Source of the DNA: Massilia frigida
Lineage (GTDB): Bacteria > Pseudomonadota > Gammaproteobacteria > Burkholderiales > Burkholderiaceae_D
DNA length: 64,000 bases
Assembly: GCF_011682175.1 (NCBI RefSeq)
Contig: NZ_WHJG01000031.1
Location: 30,629-94,628, forward strand
Reading direction: 5' to 3'
The translations under genes were made by a program, and so were the position numbers. The stretch's first letter is position 1. Every line of letters begins with the position of its first letter. Below, piece by piece: positions 9,159 through 17,727 of the stretch. The notes below the pieces were generated by a model. That model was not told the DNA's origin and made no database searches. It saw only the letters and a program-made list of their open reading frames with translations.

Positions 9159-9179
9159 ACTAAAACTAATTGCTTTAGT
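9159..9179. promoter_or_regulatory. Dyad upstream of the XylR-type gene (candidate operator)
   Basis: ACTAAA-N9-TTTAGT is an inverted repeat in an AT-rich island 70 bp before the regulator's start codon. The flanks TTGTATA and TATCAA extend the symmetry imperfectly. The position suits autoregulation, but the binding protein is not known. Of the 371 bp between this gene and the next (9090-9460), this dyad and a tandem repeat are the only features I see. Confidence 0.35.
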
Positions 9180-9288
9180 ATCAATGAATTGGACGGTGTA
9201 GCGGGGCTGCGGATCATTCTGCAAGCAACGGGTCGCAGTTTCAATTATGAAAATCAGCAAGCGGCGTAGCGATTCTCGGTGAAGGCCG

Positions 9289-9367
9289 CGCGTCGCATAG
9301 CGCGTCGCATAGCGCGTCGCATGGTTGGCGGGATGGGATGGGATGGGATGGGATGAGATGGGATGCG
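9289..9367. repeat. Two short tandem repeats (12-mer and GGGAT pentamer)
   Basis: Three 12-bp units of the form CGCGTCGCATAG lie end to end at about 9289-9324. They are followed at 9330-9365 by five GGGAT pentamers, one AGAT-type variant and one more GGGAT. The array lies between the divergent-facing ends of the XylR leader and the NHL lipoprotein gene and codes for nothing I recognise. Such arrays slip easily and their copy number may vary between strains. Confidence 0.7.
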
Positions 9368-9460
9368 CAAGCGCTAGCCGCCTGCGGGGCGGGGAACTGC
9401 GCACTACAAACAACTGCGCGCAGCCTCAGTTGTCCCCATGCCGACGCTTGGCCAGGACGC

Positions 9461-10696
9461 CTATGGCAGTTTGGCGCGCACGACACCCTTGTCCACCGTC
9501 ACATACAAACGGCCCTCCGCATCCATCGCCAAGCCCATCGGCGCTCCCAGCCCACCGGGCAACTCGCCGGTTTTGGTCTGCGCTTGCCCGGCCACGCCCA
9601 GGACCGTGGTGACCACGCCGGCGGGCGTGATCTTGCGAACGGTCGCATTGCCGCGGTCGAGCACGAACACATTGGCGGCCTTGTCCACCACTAACTGGGT
9701 CGGCTGATTGAAGCGTGCAGCCGTACCGGTGCCGTCGGCGCTGCCCGCCTGCGTCACGGCGCCGGCAAACATGCTGGCGCTTCCGGTCGGGGTGACCTTG
9801 ATGATGGCATGGCGGGCCGTGTCGGCGATGTAGCCATTGCCCACGCTGTCGACGGCCAGGCCGCCATCGTTACGGCCCAGCCGTCCCGCTGTCGCGCCAA
9901 GATCGGCGGGATAGGTATAAGTAAATGGGCCACGCGGGTCGTACCCGCCGGTCCTGTGGCCCGATTCCTGCGAATACACGACCCGCCCGCTGCCGTCGGG
10001 ATTGACGGTCTGCCAGCCATTGAAGCTCACGCCGAAATAGCCCACGCCGGGAGTGCTGGACGGGGCATAGTCGCCGGTCCCGTAGGCATGAAGCGCGCCG
10101 TCCGGGCCGATTGCCAGCGCGACCGGACGCTGCGCGATGGTGGTGGGCAGTTGGCTGTAATTCGCATGGGTCGGCGTATCCGCCAGGAGGATCGTGCCGA
10201 CCACGCCAGCGGCACTGATCGAACGGATGACGCCATGAGAATAGGACGAGTCCATACCGGACATCTCGAGCGCATACAGGGTCTGGCTGGTGGAATTGAA
10301 AACCAACTGAACGACTTCTCCCGGAGCCACCGCGGCACCCTCGCCGATATAGGTGCTGGTTCGATTGATGAAGGGAGAAACCGTACCGGTTTGCGACATC
10401 TTCACGACTTCAATGACTGCCCCCGTGATGACCGAGGATGGCAGTTGTTCCGGCGAACCGTTGCCGACGTAAATCGTGCCCGATGCATCGACCGCAATAC
10501 CACCCGGCTTGAACTGCTTGCCGACCATGCTTTCGCCCAGCAGCTTGACTGGTGGTTCGGGCGGCGGCGGCGGTGGCGGGACGGGCGCAGGTGTGCTGTC
10601 GGAAGAGCCATTGCAGGCGCTGAGCAAGAGGCCCGCAATAACCAGGCACAGGGGATGGATTCGGAAGGAACGAAGGATCGGGAACATGGCTGCCAT
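9461..10696 (-). CDS. NHL-repeat beta-propeller lipoprotein
   Basis: 411 residues. The N-terminus has a signal peptide ending in the lipobox LLLSAC (Cys about residue 28), so it should be lipid-anchored. A proline-rich linker (PAPVPPPPPPPEPP) follows, and then a beta-propeller of NHL repeats, for example QFKPGGIAVDASGTIYVGN, GGLAVDSVGNGYIADTA and APMGLAMDAEGRLYVTVD. NHL propellers usually bind ligands or partner proteins. No catalytic motif is seen. ATG 10687 is an alternative start, as neither has a strong ribosome site. It is divergent from the hydrolase gene at 10831. Confidence 0.8.
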   Translation of the reverse strand: MAAMFPILRSFRIHPLCLVIAGLLLSACNGSSDSTPAPVPPPPPPPEPPVKLLGESMVGKQFKPGGIAVDASGTIYVGNGSPEQLPSSVITGAVIEVVKMSQTGTVSPFINRTSTYIGEGAAVAPGEVVQLVFNSTSQTLYALEMSGMDSSYSHGVIRSISAAGVVGTILLADTPTHANYSQLPTTIAQRPVALAIGPDGALHAYGTGDYAPSSTPGVGYFGVSFNGWQTVNPDGSGRVVYSQESGHRTGGYDPRGPFTYTYPADLGATAGRLGRNDGGLAVDSVGNGYIADTARHAIIKVTPTGSASMFAGAVTQAGSADGTGTAARFNQPTQLVVDKAANVFVLDRGNATVRKITPAGVVTTVLGVAGQAQTKTGELPGGLGAPMGLAMDAEGRLYVTVDKGVVRAKLP

Positions 10697-10726
10697 CTGA
10701 AAGGTTTTAGGAAAATCATTATTGCA

Positions 10727-10738
10727 TGATATATATCA
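10727..10738. promoter_or_regulatory. Perfect palindrome between divergent genes
   Basis: TGATATATATCA is a perfect 12-bp palindrome in the 134-bp gap between the NHL lipoprotein and the hydrolase, 30 bp from the lipoprotein start. It could be an operator or part of a promoter; no regulator is implied by the neighbours. Confidence 0.25.
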
Positions 10739-10830
10739 ATAAACCATGCGCCCGGTCCGATGATCCTCGCATTCTTCATACATCGCTCTCTGGCGGTGCC
10801 CGACAAACTGCCCGATTACCCAAGCCGCAT

Positions 10831-11919
10831 ATGCTCAAGCACGCCCCCATCCGTATTCTCGGCACAATCGCCCTCCTCGCCGGCGTCATCGCCGTGCCGC
10901 TGTACGCCAGCGACAAGCCCAAGCACCCGCAAGCGCCGTCGGCAAGCGTGCCCTACTCCCAGACCACAGTCACTTTCGCCAACCCAGGCGGCCCGGACCA
11001 CCTGGCCGGCACCCTGACCGTGCCTCCCGGCACCGGTCCGTTTCCGGCCATCGTCATCGTTCCCGGCTCCGGCCAGGTCAACCGCGATGGCGAGCTGTTC
11101 GGCCACCAGTTCTACCGTGTCCTGGCCGACGACCTGACCCGGCGCGGCTTTGCCGTGCTGCGCAGCGACAAGCGCGGCGTGGGTGCATCGAACGGCAGCT
11201 TCGACACCGCAACCACCGCCGACTTCGCCTCCGACATCGAAGCGGGCGTGGCCTTCCTGCGCAGCCGCAAGGACATCAACCCGCAGCGCATCGGCCTGGT
11301 TGGCCACAGCGAAGGCGGCATCATCGCGCCGATGGTGGCCGGCAAGGACCCGCGCATTGTGTTCGTCGTGATGATGGCCGGAAACGGCATTCGCGGCGAC
11401 CAGATGCTGCTCGACCGCACCCGCAAGCGGCGCATGGCCGGCAAGAGCGCCACCGAGACCGAGCGCGAACTGGCCCTGCAAAAGGCCGTCTTCGCTGCCG
11501 TGACCGCCGACGCAACGCCCGCCGAGCGCGAGAGCCGCGCCCGCCAGTTGTATCTGGACGCGCGGAAGAATTACGGCCGCGCCTGGTCGCCGGACGAGCT
11601 GGCACCCCTGCTCTCGCCGTGGATGCGCAGCTTCCTGGCATCGGACCCGGTGCCGGTGCTGCAGCGGCTGCGGTGCGCCATCCTGGCCCTGGTCGGCGAA
11701 AAAGACCAGGTGGTCATGGCCGACGAAAATATCCCTGCGCTCACCCGTGCGCTGGCCGGCAACCCGAATGCCAGCGTCAAGCGCCTGGCGGGCTTGAACC
11801 ATTTCTTCCAGAGCGCCGGCAGCGGCGCGTTGTCGGAAGTGGCCGGCATCGAGGAAACCATCGCCCCAAGTGCGCTGGAGCTGATCGGGTCGTGGGCCAG
11901 CCTGCACTCCCAACCCTAG
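10831..11919 (+). CDS. Exported alpha/beta hydrolase (dienelactone hydrolase/acyl-peptidase-like)
   Basis: 362 residues from ATG 10831; the longer frame from 10726 reads through the leader and is rejected. Residues 1-26 are a signal peptide (ILGTIALLAGVIAVPLYAS). The hydrolase core has the oxyanion region VIVPGSGQVNRDG, the nucleophile elbow GLVGHSEGGI, an acidic residue in LVGEKDQV and a histidine in GLNHFFQ, giving a complete Ser-Asp-His set. Many proteins of this type are periplasmic esterases of unknown substrate. Its end overlaps the end of the LysR gene by 4 bp, convergently. Confidence 0.8.
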   Translation: MLKHAPIRILGTIALLAGVIAVPLYASDKPKHPQAPSASVPYSQTTVTFANPGGPDHLAGTLTVPPGTGPFPAIVIVPGSGQVNRDGELFGHQFYRVLADDLTRRGFAVLRSDKRGVGASNGSFDTATTADFASDIEAGVAFLRSRKDINPQRIGLVGHSEGGIIAPMVAGKDPRIVFVVMMAGNGIRGDQMLLDRTRKRRMAGKSATETERELALQKAVFAAVTADATPAERESRARQLYLDARKNYGRAWSPDELAPLLSPWMRSFLASDPVPVLQRLRCAILALVGEKDQVVMADENIPALTRALAGNPNASVKRLAGLNHFFQSAGSGALSEVAGIEETIAPSALELIGSWASLHSQP

Positions 11920-12842
11920 CCATCACGGCCGCCTGATGCCAGATCCGGGTCGGCGTCGAACAGCGCCGTCAGCCAGCCGGCGAACGCGGCCAGCTTGGGC
12001 GCCGCCATCCGCCCCTGCGGGTACAGCAGCGACACCGGCATGGGCGTGGGCGGCGTGTCCGCCAGCACCTGCACCAGCGATCCGTCAGCCAGGTGCTTGC
12101 GTACCTGGTAAGTGGCGACCTGGGTCAGCCCCAGCCCCTGCAACGCGCAGATGAGGTTGGCGCCGGCATCGTTGACCGCAATCGGGCCGCTGATGGCGAT
12201 GCGCGTCACCGCCTCGCCCACCACGAAATCCCAGTCGAAGGGCCGCCCCGTGCGCGCCGAAAAATGCACCACGCTGCGATGCGCGTGCAGATCCGCAATG
12301 CTCTGCGGCACGCCATGGCGCGCCAGATACGATGGCGCGGCGCAGGTGACAAAGCGCATCTCGCCAATCTGGCGCCCGATCATCGAGGAATCCTGCAATT
12401 GCCCCACCCGCACCGCGCAATCGATGCCATCCCGAATCATGTCGACCAGGCGGTCGGTGATGCTGATGCCCAGTTCGACTTCGGGATACGCCTCATGAAA
12501 GGCGGCAATGTGCGGCAAGATCACGTGCCGCGCCACCGCCGACGGCAGGTCGATCCGCAGCTTGCCCTTGGGACGGGTCGAGCCGGCGCCGAAAAACGCT
12601 TGCTCGGAGGCGTCGATCGCGGCCAGGATCTCGATGCAGTGGGCGTAGTATTGCGCGCCGTCGGGCGTCAGCGAGAGCTTGCGCGTGGTTCGCTGAAGCA
12701 ACTGGCGGCCGAGAAAGGCTTCCAGGTTCTGCATCGTTGCCGTCAGCGAAGCGCGCGGCAGGTGCAGGCTTTCGGCCGCCCGCGAAAAGCTGTTCGCCTC
12801 CACGATCCGCACGAAGGTTTGCATTGCTTTGACCTTGTCCAA
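11916..12842 (-). CDS. LysR-family transcriptional regulator
   Basis: 308 residues. The N-terminal winged HTH is typical (MQTFVRIVEANSFSRAAESL, then LEAFLGRQLLQRTTRKLSLT), followed by a two-lobed effector domain with the RVGQLQDSSMIGRQIGEMRF segment common to the subgroup that controls exporters and oxidoreductases. It is divergent from the MFS transporter at 12969, with a T-N11-A dyad between them, so it most likely regulates that gene and itself. Confidence 0.9.
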   Translation of the reverse strand: MDKVKAMQTFVRIVEANSFSRAAESLHLPRASLTATMQNLEAFLGRQLLQRTTRKLSLTPDGAQYYAHCIEILAAIDASEQAFFGAGSTRPKGKLRIDLPSAVARHVILPHIAAFHEAYPEVELGISITDRLVDMIRDGIDCAVRVGQLQDSSMIGRQIGEMRFVTCAAPSYLARHGVPQSIADLHAHRSVVHFSARTGRPFDWDFVVGEAVTRIAISGPIAVNDAGANLICALQGLGLTQVATYQVRKHLADGSLVQVLADTPPTPMPVSLLYPQGRMAAPKLAAFAGWLTALFDADPDLASGGRDG

Positions 12843-12862
12843 GCGTGTTCTCCGGTCGATTG

Positions 12863-12877
12863 TTCACATAATGTGAA
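12863..12877. promoter_or_regulatory. LysR box between the regulator and the MFS gene
   Basis: TTCACAT-A-ATGTGAA is a 15-bp near-perfect palindrome containing T-N11-A (12864 to 12876), the LysR-family consensus geometry. It lies 21 bp upstream of the LysR start and 92 bp upstream of the MFS start, where autorepression and activation of the divergent gene are expected. A second small dyad, GCGCA-TTA-TGCGC, lies at 12886-12898. Confidence 0.6.
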
Positions 12878-12968
12878 AAGTATAGGCGCATTATGCGCAT
12901 ATAATCGGCCGGACGGTTTTGTCTACAATGTCTTCAGTTCAACGCAAGTTGATTTTTGAGGATGCAAT

Positions 12969-14183
12969 ATGAAACCGAACACCGAACACGCAGGCGATAT
13001 CTCGTCCGGCATGGTGCTGCTGCTGGCCGTCGCCGCCGGCCTGATCGTGGCCAATCTGTATTACGCGCAAACGCTGGTGGGGCCGATCAGCCGCGCCACC
13101 GGCCTGTCCGCCGGGGCCGCCGGCCTGATCGTCACCCTCACCCAGATCGGCTACACCGTCGGCCTGCTGTTCATCGTGCCGCTGGGCGACGTGCTGGAAA
13201 ACCGCCGCCTGGTGATCGGCGCGCTGCTGCTCACCGCCATCGCCCTGCTCAGCGCGGCCTTCAGTACCACCGGCTGGGTGTTCCTGGCGGCGGCGCTAGC
13301 CATTGGCCTGGGTTCCGTGGCCGCGCAAATCCTGGTCCCGATCGCCGCCCACCTGTCGCGCGAAGCGACGCGCGGGAAGGTGGTGGGCAATGTGGTCAGC
13401 GGGCTGCTGCTGGGCATCATGCTGGCGCGCCCGGTCGCCAGCCTGGTGGCCGACGCCAGCAACTGGCATGTGGTGTTCGGCGGCGCCGCCGTGCTGATCC
13501 TGGTGCTGGCCGCCGTGCTGCGCGTGAAATTGCCGCAACGCATGCCGACCTCGTCGCTGCCCTACGCGCGCCTGATCGGCTCCATGTGGACCCTGTTCAA
13601 GACCACGCCGCTGCTGCGCCGCCGCGCCGCGTATCAGGCTGGCTTGTTCGGCGCGTTCAGCCTGTTCTGGACGGTGACGCCGATGATGTTGGCTGGCCCG
13701 CAATTCCAACTGTCGCAGACGGGCATCGCGATCTTTGCGCTGGTCGGCATGGCCGGCGCGATCGCCTCGCCGATCGCCGGGCGCCTGGCCGATGCCGGCA
13801 AAACCCTGCCGGCCACCGGGGTGGCATTGACGCTCGGGGTGATTGCCTTTGCCCTGCCCTTGCTCATTCCGGCTTCGCGCGACGTGGCGCTGGCGGTGCT
13901 GGTGCTCGCTTCGATCATCCTGGACATGGGCGTGGCAGCCAGCCTGGTGCTCGGCCAGCGCGCGATTTTCAGCATGGCGCCCGAGATGCGCAGCCGCCTG
14001 AACTCGGTGTATATCGCGCTGTTTTTTGCCGGCGGCGCGCTCGGATCGGCGCTCGGCGGGTGGGTGTTCGCCGCCTATGGCTGGCACGCCGTGTTGCTGG
14101 CGGGGATGGCTTTTCCAGCGCTGGGGCTGGGCTTGTGGCTGTCGGAACTGCGGCCGCTCGCGCTCGCCGAAACGGGCAAATGA
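12969..14183 (+). CDS. MFS transporter (probable exporter)
   Basis: 404 residues with about twelve hydrophobic segments starting at residue 16 (MVLLLAVAAGLIVANLYYAQ). The loop between segments 2 and 3 has the short acidic/basic GDVLENRRLV pattern of the drug/H+ antiporter group. Its substrate is unknown. The divergent LysR regulator and the intervening LysR box suggest induction by the compound it transports. Confidence 0.85.
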   Translation: MKPNTEHAGDISSGMVLLLAVAAGLIVANLYYAQTLVGPISRATGLSAGAAGLIVTLTQIGYTVGLLFIVPLGDVLENRRLVIGALLLTAIALLSAAFSTTGWVFLAAALAIGLGSVAAQILVPIAAHLSREATRGKVVGNVVSGLLLGIMLARPVASLVADASNWHVVFGGAAVLILVLAAVLRVKLPQRMPTSSLPYARLIGSMWTLFKTTPLLRRRAAYQAGLFGAFSLFWTVTPMMLAGPQFQLSQTGIAIFALVGMAGAIASPIAGRLADAGKTLPATGVALTLGVIAFALPLLIPASRDVALAVLVLASIILDMGVAASLVLGQRAIFSMAPEMRSRLNSVYIALFFAGGALGSALGGWVFAAYGWHAVLLAGMAFPALGLGLWLSELRPLALAETGK

Positions 14184-14350
14184 CCCATGGCCTACCACAA
14201 ACCTTGCGCGCAGGCGAGCTAGCGCGATAGACGCAGATCGCGTCGCGTGCGCGCCAGAGGCCTACGCTGCGGGAGTACGCCGCCTTTGTTCCTGCGGCGA
14301 CAGGCTAGTCCGGTGGCCTCAACACCGGGCACCAGTCCCCCTCCCCCGTA

Positions 14351-15340
14351 TCAGTTGGCCGCCGGCGTGACGTGGTCGTTCATGTACGGCATCGGCACCC
14401 AGCGATAGCCGTTGCCATCGGCGCGCAGGTGGCCCACCCCCGGGAAGGCGATGTGGTCGCCCGCCACCCAGTATTTCTCCCTGGCCGCTTCGGCAAACGC
14501 GCGCTTGCGCTCGGCCGCTGCCGCCACCGGATCGACATCGAACACGATGGTGACCGCCGGGTCCGGCAACTGCACTTCGGCCACGTGCAGCAAATCGCCC
14601 CAGAACACCAGCTTCTCGCCGCCGCTTTCCAGTGCGTAAAAACTGTGTCCCGGCGTATGGCCGTAGCTCGGCACCGAGCGCAGGCCGGGAGCGAGCTGGG
14701 TAGCGCCGTCGAAGGCCTTGACCTTGCCGGCATCGACATACGGTTTCACCTTCATCAGCGCTTCGTCGAAGTTCTTGCGCTTGCTGTCGGGCGCCTTGGC
14801 GCGCTTGACGGCGCTCATCCAGTAGTCCAGCTCGCGCGCATCGAGGTGCAGCGTGGCGTTGGGAAACACCATGCGCTTGCCATCCATCAGCCCACCCGTG
14901 TGGTCGGTATGGATATGCGTGATCAGGATATCGGTGATCTGCCCGGGCTGGTAGCCGACCGCCTTCAGGGAGTCCACCAGTTTGTTCAGCGTCGGGCCGT
15001 ACAGCTCGCCGCTGCCGGTGTCGACCAGCACCAGCCGCTTGCCGCTCTCGATCAGGTAGGCATTCACGGAAGCATGGACATGCGTGGATTGGAAGGTTGC
15101 CGCCAGGCTTGATGCGACCTGCCCGGGCGCCGCGTTGGTCAGCAGGTCGCCGGGCGGAATCGCCAGGGTGCCGTCGGACAAGGCCGTCACGTTCACGGTG
15201 CCCACCTTGAAATGGTAATAGCCGGCCTGGGCCTTCGTCATCTTGCTCACTGGTGCGCTCTGGGCCATGGCGTGCGGCGCCAGCGTGCCGAACGCAAGGA
15301 GAGCGGCGGCGATATAGGCGGTCATGGTGTTTCTGTTCAT
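14351..15340 (-). CDS. Periplasmic metallo-beta-lactamase-fold hydrolase
   Basis: 329 residues with a cleavable signal peptide (MNRNTMTAYIAAALLAFGTL, cut after AMAQ). The zinc motif HIHTDHTGG and later SYGHTPGHS and FWGDLLH residues complete the metallohydrolase set. This branch resembles quorum-quenching lactonases and other small-molecule esterases exported to the periplasm; substrate unknown. AAGGATG precedes the ATG. It is divergent from a LysR gene at 15444, its likely regulator. The 167 bp to the MFS gene end (14184-14350) show no clear terminator. Confidence 0.85.
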   Translation of the reverse strand: MNRNTMTAYIAAALLAFGTLAPHAMAQSAPVSKMTKAQAGYYHFKVGTVNVTALSDGTLAIPPGDLLTNAAPGQVASSLAATFQSTHVHASVNAYLIESGKRLVLVDTGSGELYGPTLNKLVDSLKAVGYQPGQITDILITHIHTDHTGGLMDGKRMVFPNATLHLDARELDYWMSAVKRAKAPDSKRKNFDEALMKVKPYVDAGKVKAFDGATQLAPGLRSVPSYGHTPGHSFYALESGGEKLVFWGDLLHVAEVQLPDPAVTIVFDVDPVAAAAERKRAFAEAAREKYWVAGDHIAFPGVGHLRADGNGYRWVPMPYMNDHVTPAAN

Positions 15341-15357
15341 GGTGCATCCTTGAAAGT

Positions 15358-15372
15358 ATCGAAGCGATCGAT
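15358..15372. promoter_or_regulatory. LysR box between metallohydrolase and LysR genes
   Basis: ATCGA-AGCGA-TCGAT is a 5-bp dyad with T-N11-A geometry (15359 to 15371) in the 103-bp divergent intergenic region, close to the hydrolase start. AT-rich sequence (ATTATATTTATTTCA) beside it is the likely promoter zone. Confidence 0.45.
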
Positions 15373-15443
15373 TATATTTATTTCACTTTCATTGATACAT
15401 GGGCTAAAAATACAATGTCTCTCTTCGCAGCGTTGATAATCCG

Positions 15444-16337
15444 ATGATCGACAATATCCTCGACCTCAGCATTTTCGCGCGGGTGGTGCAGACCGGCAGC
15501 ATGACCGACGCCGCCGGCGAACTCGACTTGTCGCTGGCGGTGGTCAGCAAGCGCATGGCGGCGCTGGAAGACCGGCTCGGCGTGCGCCTGCTTAACCGCA
15601 CCACGCGCAAGCAAGCGCTCACACAGGAAGGCGCGCGCTTCCACCAGCGCTGCATCCGCATCCTGGCCGAGGTGCAGGATGCCGAGGCCGACATGACCGA
15701 CAGCCGCACCAGCATCGCCGGCCTGCTGCGGGTGGGCGCGCCGCGCGGCTTCGGGCGCCGTTACCTGAGCGGCATCGTGGCCGCCTTCCAGCGCCAGCAT
15801 CCGGCCCTGTGCATCGAACTGAGCCTGGACGACGCCTTCGTCGACCTGGTCGAGTCGTCCATCGACGTGGCCCTGCGCTTCGGCAACCTGAACGATTCGA
15901 GCATGATCGCGCGGCCCATCGCCACCGGCAACCGCATCATGTGCGCCTCGCCCGGCTACATCGAACGGCACGGCGAGCCGCTCGTGCCGGACGAGCTGGT
16001 GCGGCACGCCTGCATCGTGTACCGCGCCGATTCGACCCGGCATTGGGTAGTCGAGCGCGATGGCAAGCCGGTGACGGCGGCTATCACGCCCACTTTCTTC
16101 TGCAACGATGGCGATGCCGCCCAGGCCATCGCGCGCGAAGGCGGCGGTATTTTCTACAAAGCGCTGTGGGATGTAAGCGCCGACCTGGACAACGGCTCGC
16201 TGGTGCGCGTGCTCAAGGACTACAGCGCGCCGGGCGAGCCGCTGCAAGTGGTGTACCCGCACGCGCTGCACCTGTCGCCGCGCGTGCGCCAGTTCGCCGA
16301 CTTCGCCATCGAACGGCTGCGCGCGGAGCTGCCCTGA
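15444..16337 (+). CDS. LysR-family transcriptional regulator
   Basis: 297 residues. The HTH is canonical (IFARVVQTGSMTDAAGELDL, then LEDRLGVRLLNRTTRKQALT), and the effector domain includes LRFGNLNDSSMIARPIATG and a CNDGDAAQAIAREGGG segment. It is transcribed away from the periplasmic metallohydrolase and probably controls it through the dyad at 15358-15372. The inducer is unknown. Confidence 0.9.
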   Translation: MIDNILDLSIFARVVQTGSMTDAAGELDLSLAVVSKRMAALEDRLGVRLLNRTTRKQALTQEGARFHQRCIRILAEVQDAEADMTDSRTSIAGLLRVGAPRGFGRRYLSGIVAAFQRQHPALCIELSLDDAFVDLVESSIDVALRFGNLNDSSMIARPIATGNRIMCASPGYIERHGEPLVPDELVRHACIVYRADSTRHWVVERDGKPVTAAITPTFFCNDGDAAQAIAREGGGIFYKALWDVSADLDNGSLVRVLKDYSAPGEPLQVVYPHALHLSPRVRQFADFAIERLRAELP

Positions 16338-16489
16338 GGCGGCCTGGCGCAAGCCGGGCGGTGCTTGCGGCGCGGCCTGTGCCCGGCCATCTTGATTATT
16401 TGCCAAGCCGTGCGGGTAGAATGCATGAACGGCAAGCGCGTCGATGCGCGCCCGCGCGTCCAATCCATCTTCTTTAATGAAAGCATGCC

Positions 16490-16903
16490 ATGCGCACTCT
16501 CCTCAGCTGTTCCCTGCTTGTCGCGGCGGCCTTGGCCGGAAGCGCCTGCGCGCGTGCCGCCGCGCCGCCCGCCGCCAACGAGCAGGCCAATCTGGAGCGC
16601 GATGCCCAAGGCAAGGTCGATACCGACGCCATGTTCGCCTTCATGCGGGCCCGCAGCGCGAGCAAGGGCCAGGCGCTGAGCGACAAGAAGGTGGCGTGTT
16701 ACGGCATACCGCGCGCGCAGTTCCTGGCGGCGGTCGATGCCTCGCTCGTGACCTGCTATGCGCAGATCGCGCCGCAGCACAGGCCGCGCATCCTGCCCGA
16801 AAATGCCATTCCCGCAGTCGGCCTGTGCGCGCGCAAGGCGCTGCTGGCAGGACTGAAACTGGACCCGGACACGGCTAACGCCTGCATCGCCACGTCAGAT
16901 TAA
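16490..16903 (+). CDS. Small secreted or lipid-anchored protein of unknown function
   Basis: 137 residues. The signal peptide ends in LAGSAC at about residue 20, a possible lipobox, or alternatively a signal peptidase I site a few residues later. The mature part carries four further cysteines (VACYG, VTCYA, GLCARK, NACIA), likely forming disulfides. No family recognised. A GC-rich hairpin (8-bp stem, 16912-16933) follows the stop directly but lacks a T tract. Confidence 0.6.
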   Translation: MRTLLSCSLLVAAALAGSACARAAAPPAANEQANLERDAQGKVDTDAMFAFMRARSASKGQALSDKKVACYGIPRAQFLAAVDASLVTCYAQIAPQHRPRILPENAIPAVGLCARKALLAGLKLDPDTANACIATSD

Positions 16904-17181
16904 GCCGCCTCCCGGCCGACGCCAATCGGCCGGCGTGCTCAAGGAAAGCGCAAGCAATGACGATAACACGCCAGGCGGCGCTGCGGCCGGATGTTGCAAA
17001 TTTGGCCTCGCCATCAACATTTGTCACAAGATTGAAACTATTGTCATGCATACTATTTGTTGCCATGAGCTTGAAATCAGAAGTCAATTTCCTGCCATCA
17101 CCGCTCTCTGATCGACCAGTGCACAAATGGGTGCCGGCCCACCCGGCACCTTCCCTTGAGGTATGAAACAGGAGAAGTAAA

Positions 17182-17664
17182 TTGACCAAATTACTCTTTG
17201 CTCTGCTTTTGTTGTCCCAGTCGCTGTGCGCATTCGCTTCCGAGCAGTCCAGCTGCACGGCGAACAAGGGGGCCTATATCACCGGCACCGTGATCAGCGC
17301 GCCCAAGTTCGCGGCCGCATCGAGCACCATCGACGGCGTGAAACTGTCGCACACCCGCCTGAACCTGCGTGCCGACCAGGATGGCAAGACCTACGATGTG
17401 GCCATGGATAATGTGTACGCCATCGACTACGTGAAAAACGCATCCACCATGCCGACCTCGCTCGCCGCCATCAAGGTCAACGACCGGCTCGGCCTGTGCG
17501 GCAAAAAATACACCAGCGGCACCGGCATCCACTGGGTGCACAGCAATTGCGGCGACGTGCCCAGCAGCTCGGCGCCGAACGGCTGGGTGAAAGTGATTGC
17601 GGCTTCCGGTTCGGTCAGCGCCAGCAAAATGCGCAGCCAGAACTATTGCTACCTCTGGGATTGA
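17182..17664 (+). CDS. Secreted cysteine-containing protein of unknown function
   Basis: 160 residues. The start is TTG 17182, supported by GGAGA seven bases upstream (17171-17175) and by the signal peptide that follows (LLFALLLLSQSLCAFAS). The mature protein is beta-rich, with cysteines in QSSCTANKG, LGLCGKKY, SNCGDVP and NYCYLWD. The region DVAMDNVYAIDYVKNA, near LAAIKVNDRLGLCG, looks like an OB-type barrel. No homologue recognised. It has no obvious operon partner. Confidence 0.6.
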   Translation: MTKLLFALLLLSQSLCAFASEQSSCTANKGAYITGTVISAPKFAAASSTIDGVKLSHTRLNLRADQDGKTYDVAMDNVYAIDYVKNASTMPTSLAAIKVNDRLGLCGKKYTSGTGIHWVHSNCGDVPSSSAPNGWVKVIAASGSVSASKMRSQNYCYLWD

Positions 17665-17727
17665 AGTACCAACCCGCTGGCGCCGTGCGGACCGTTCCGC
17701 ATGGCGCCGGCATCGTCGAGTGAGCTG

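Noticed and set aside
16912..16933. Intrinsic terminator after the secreted protein gene
   Set aside because: The hairpin is perfect (8-bp stem) but no T tract follows, so termination is not supported.
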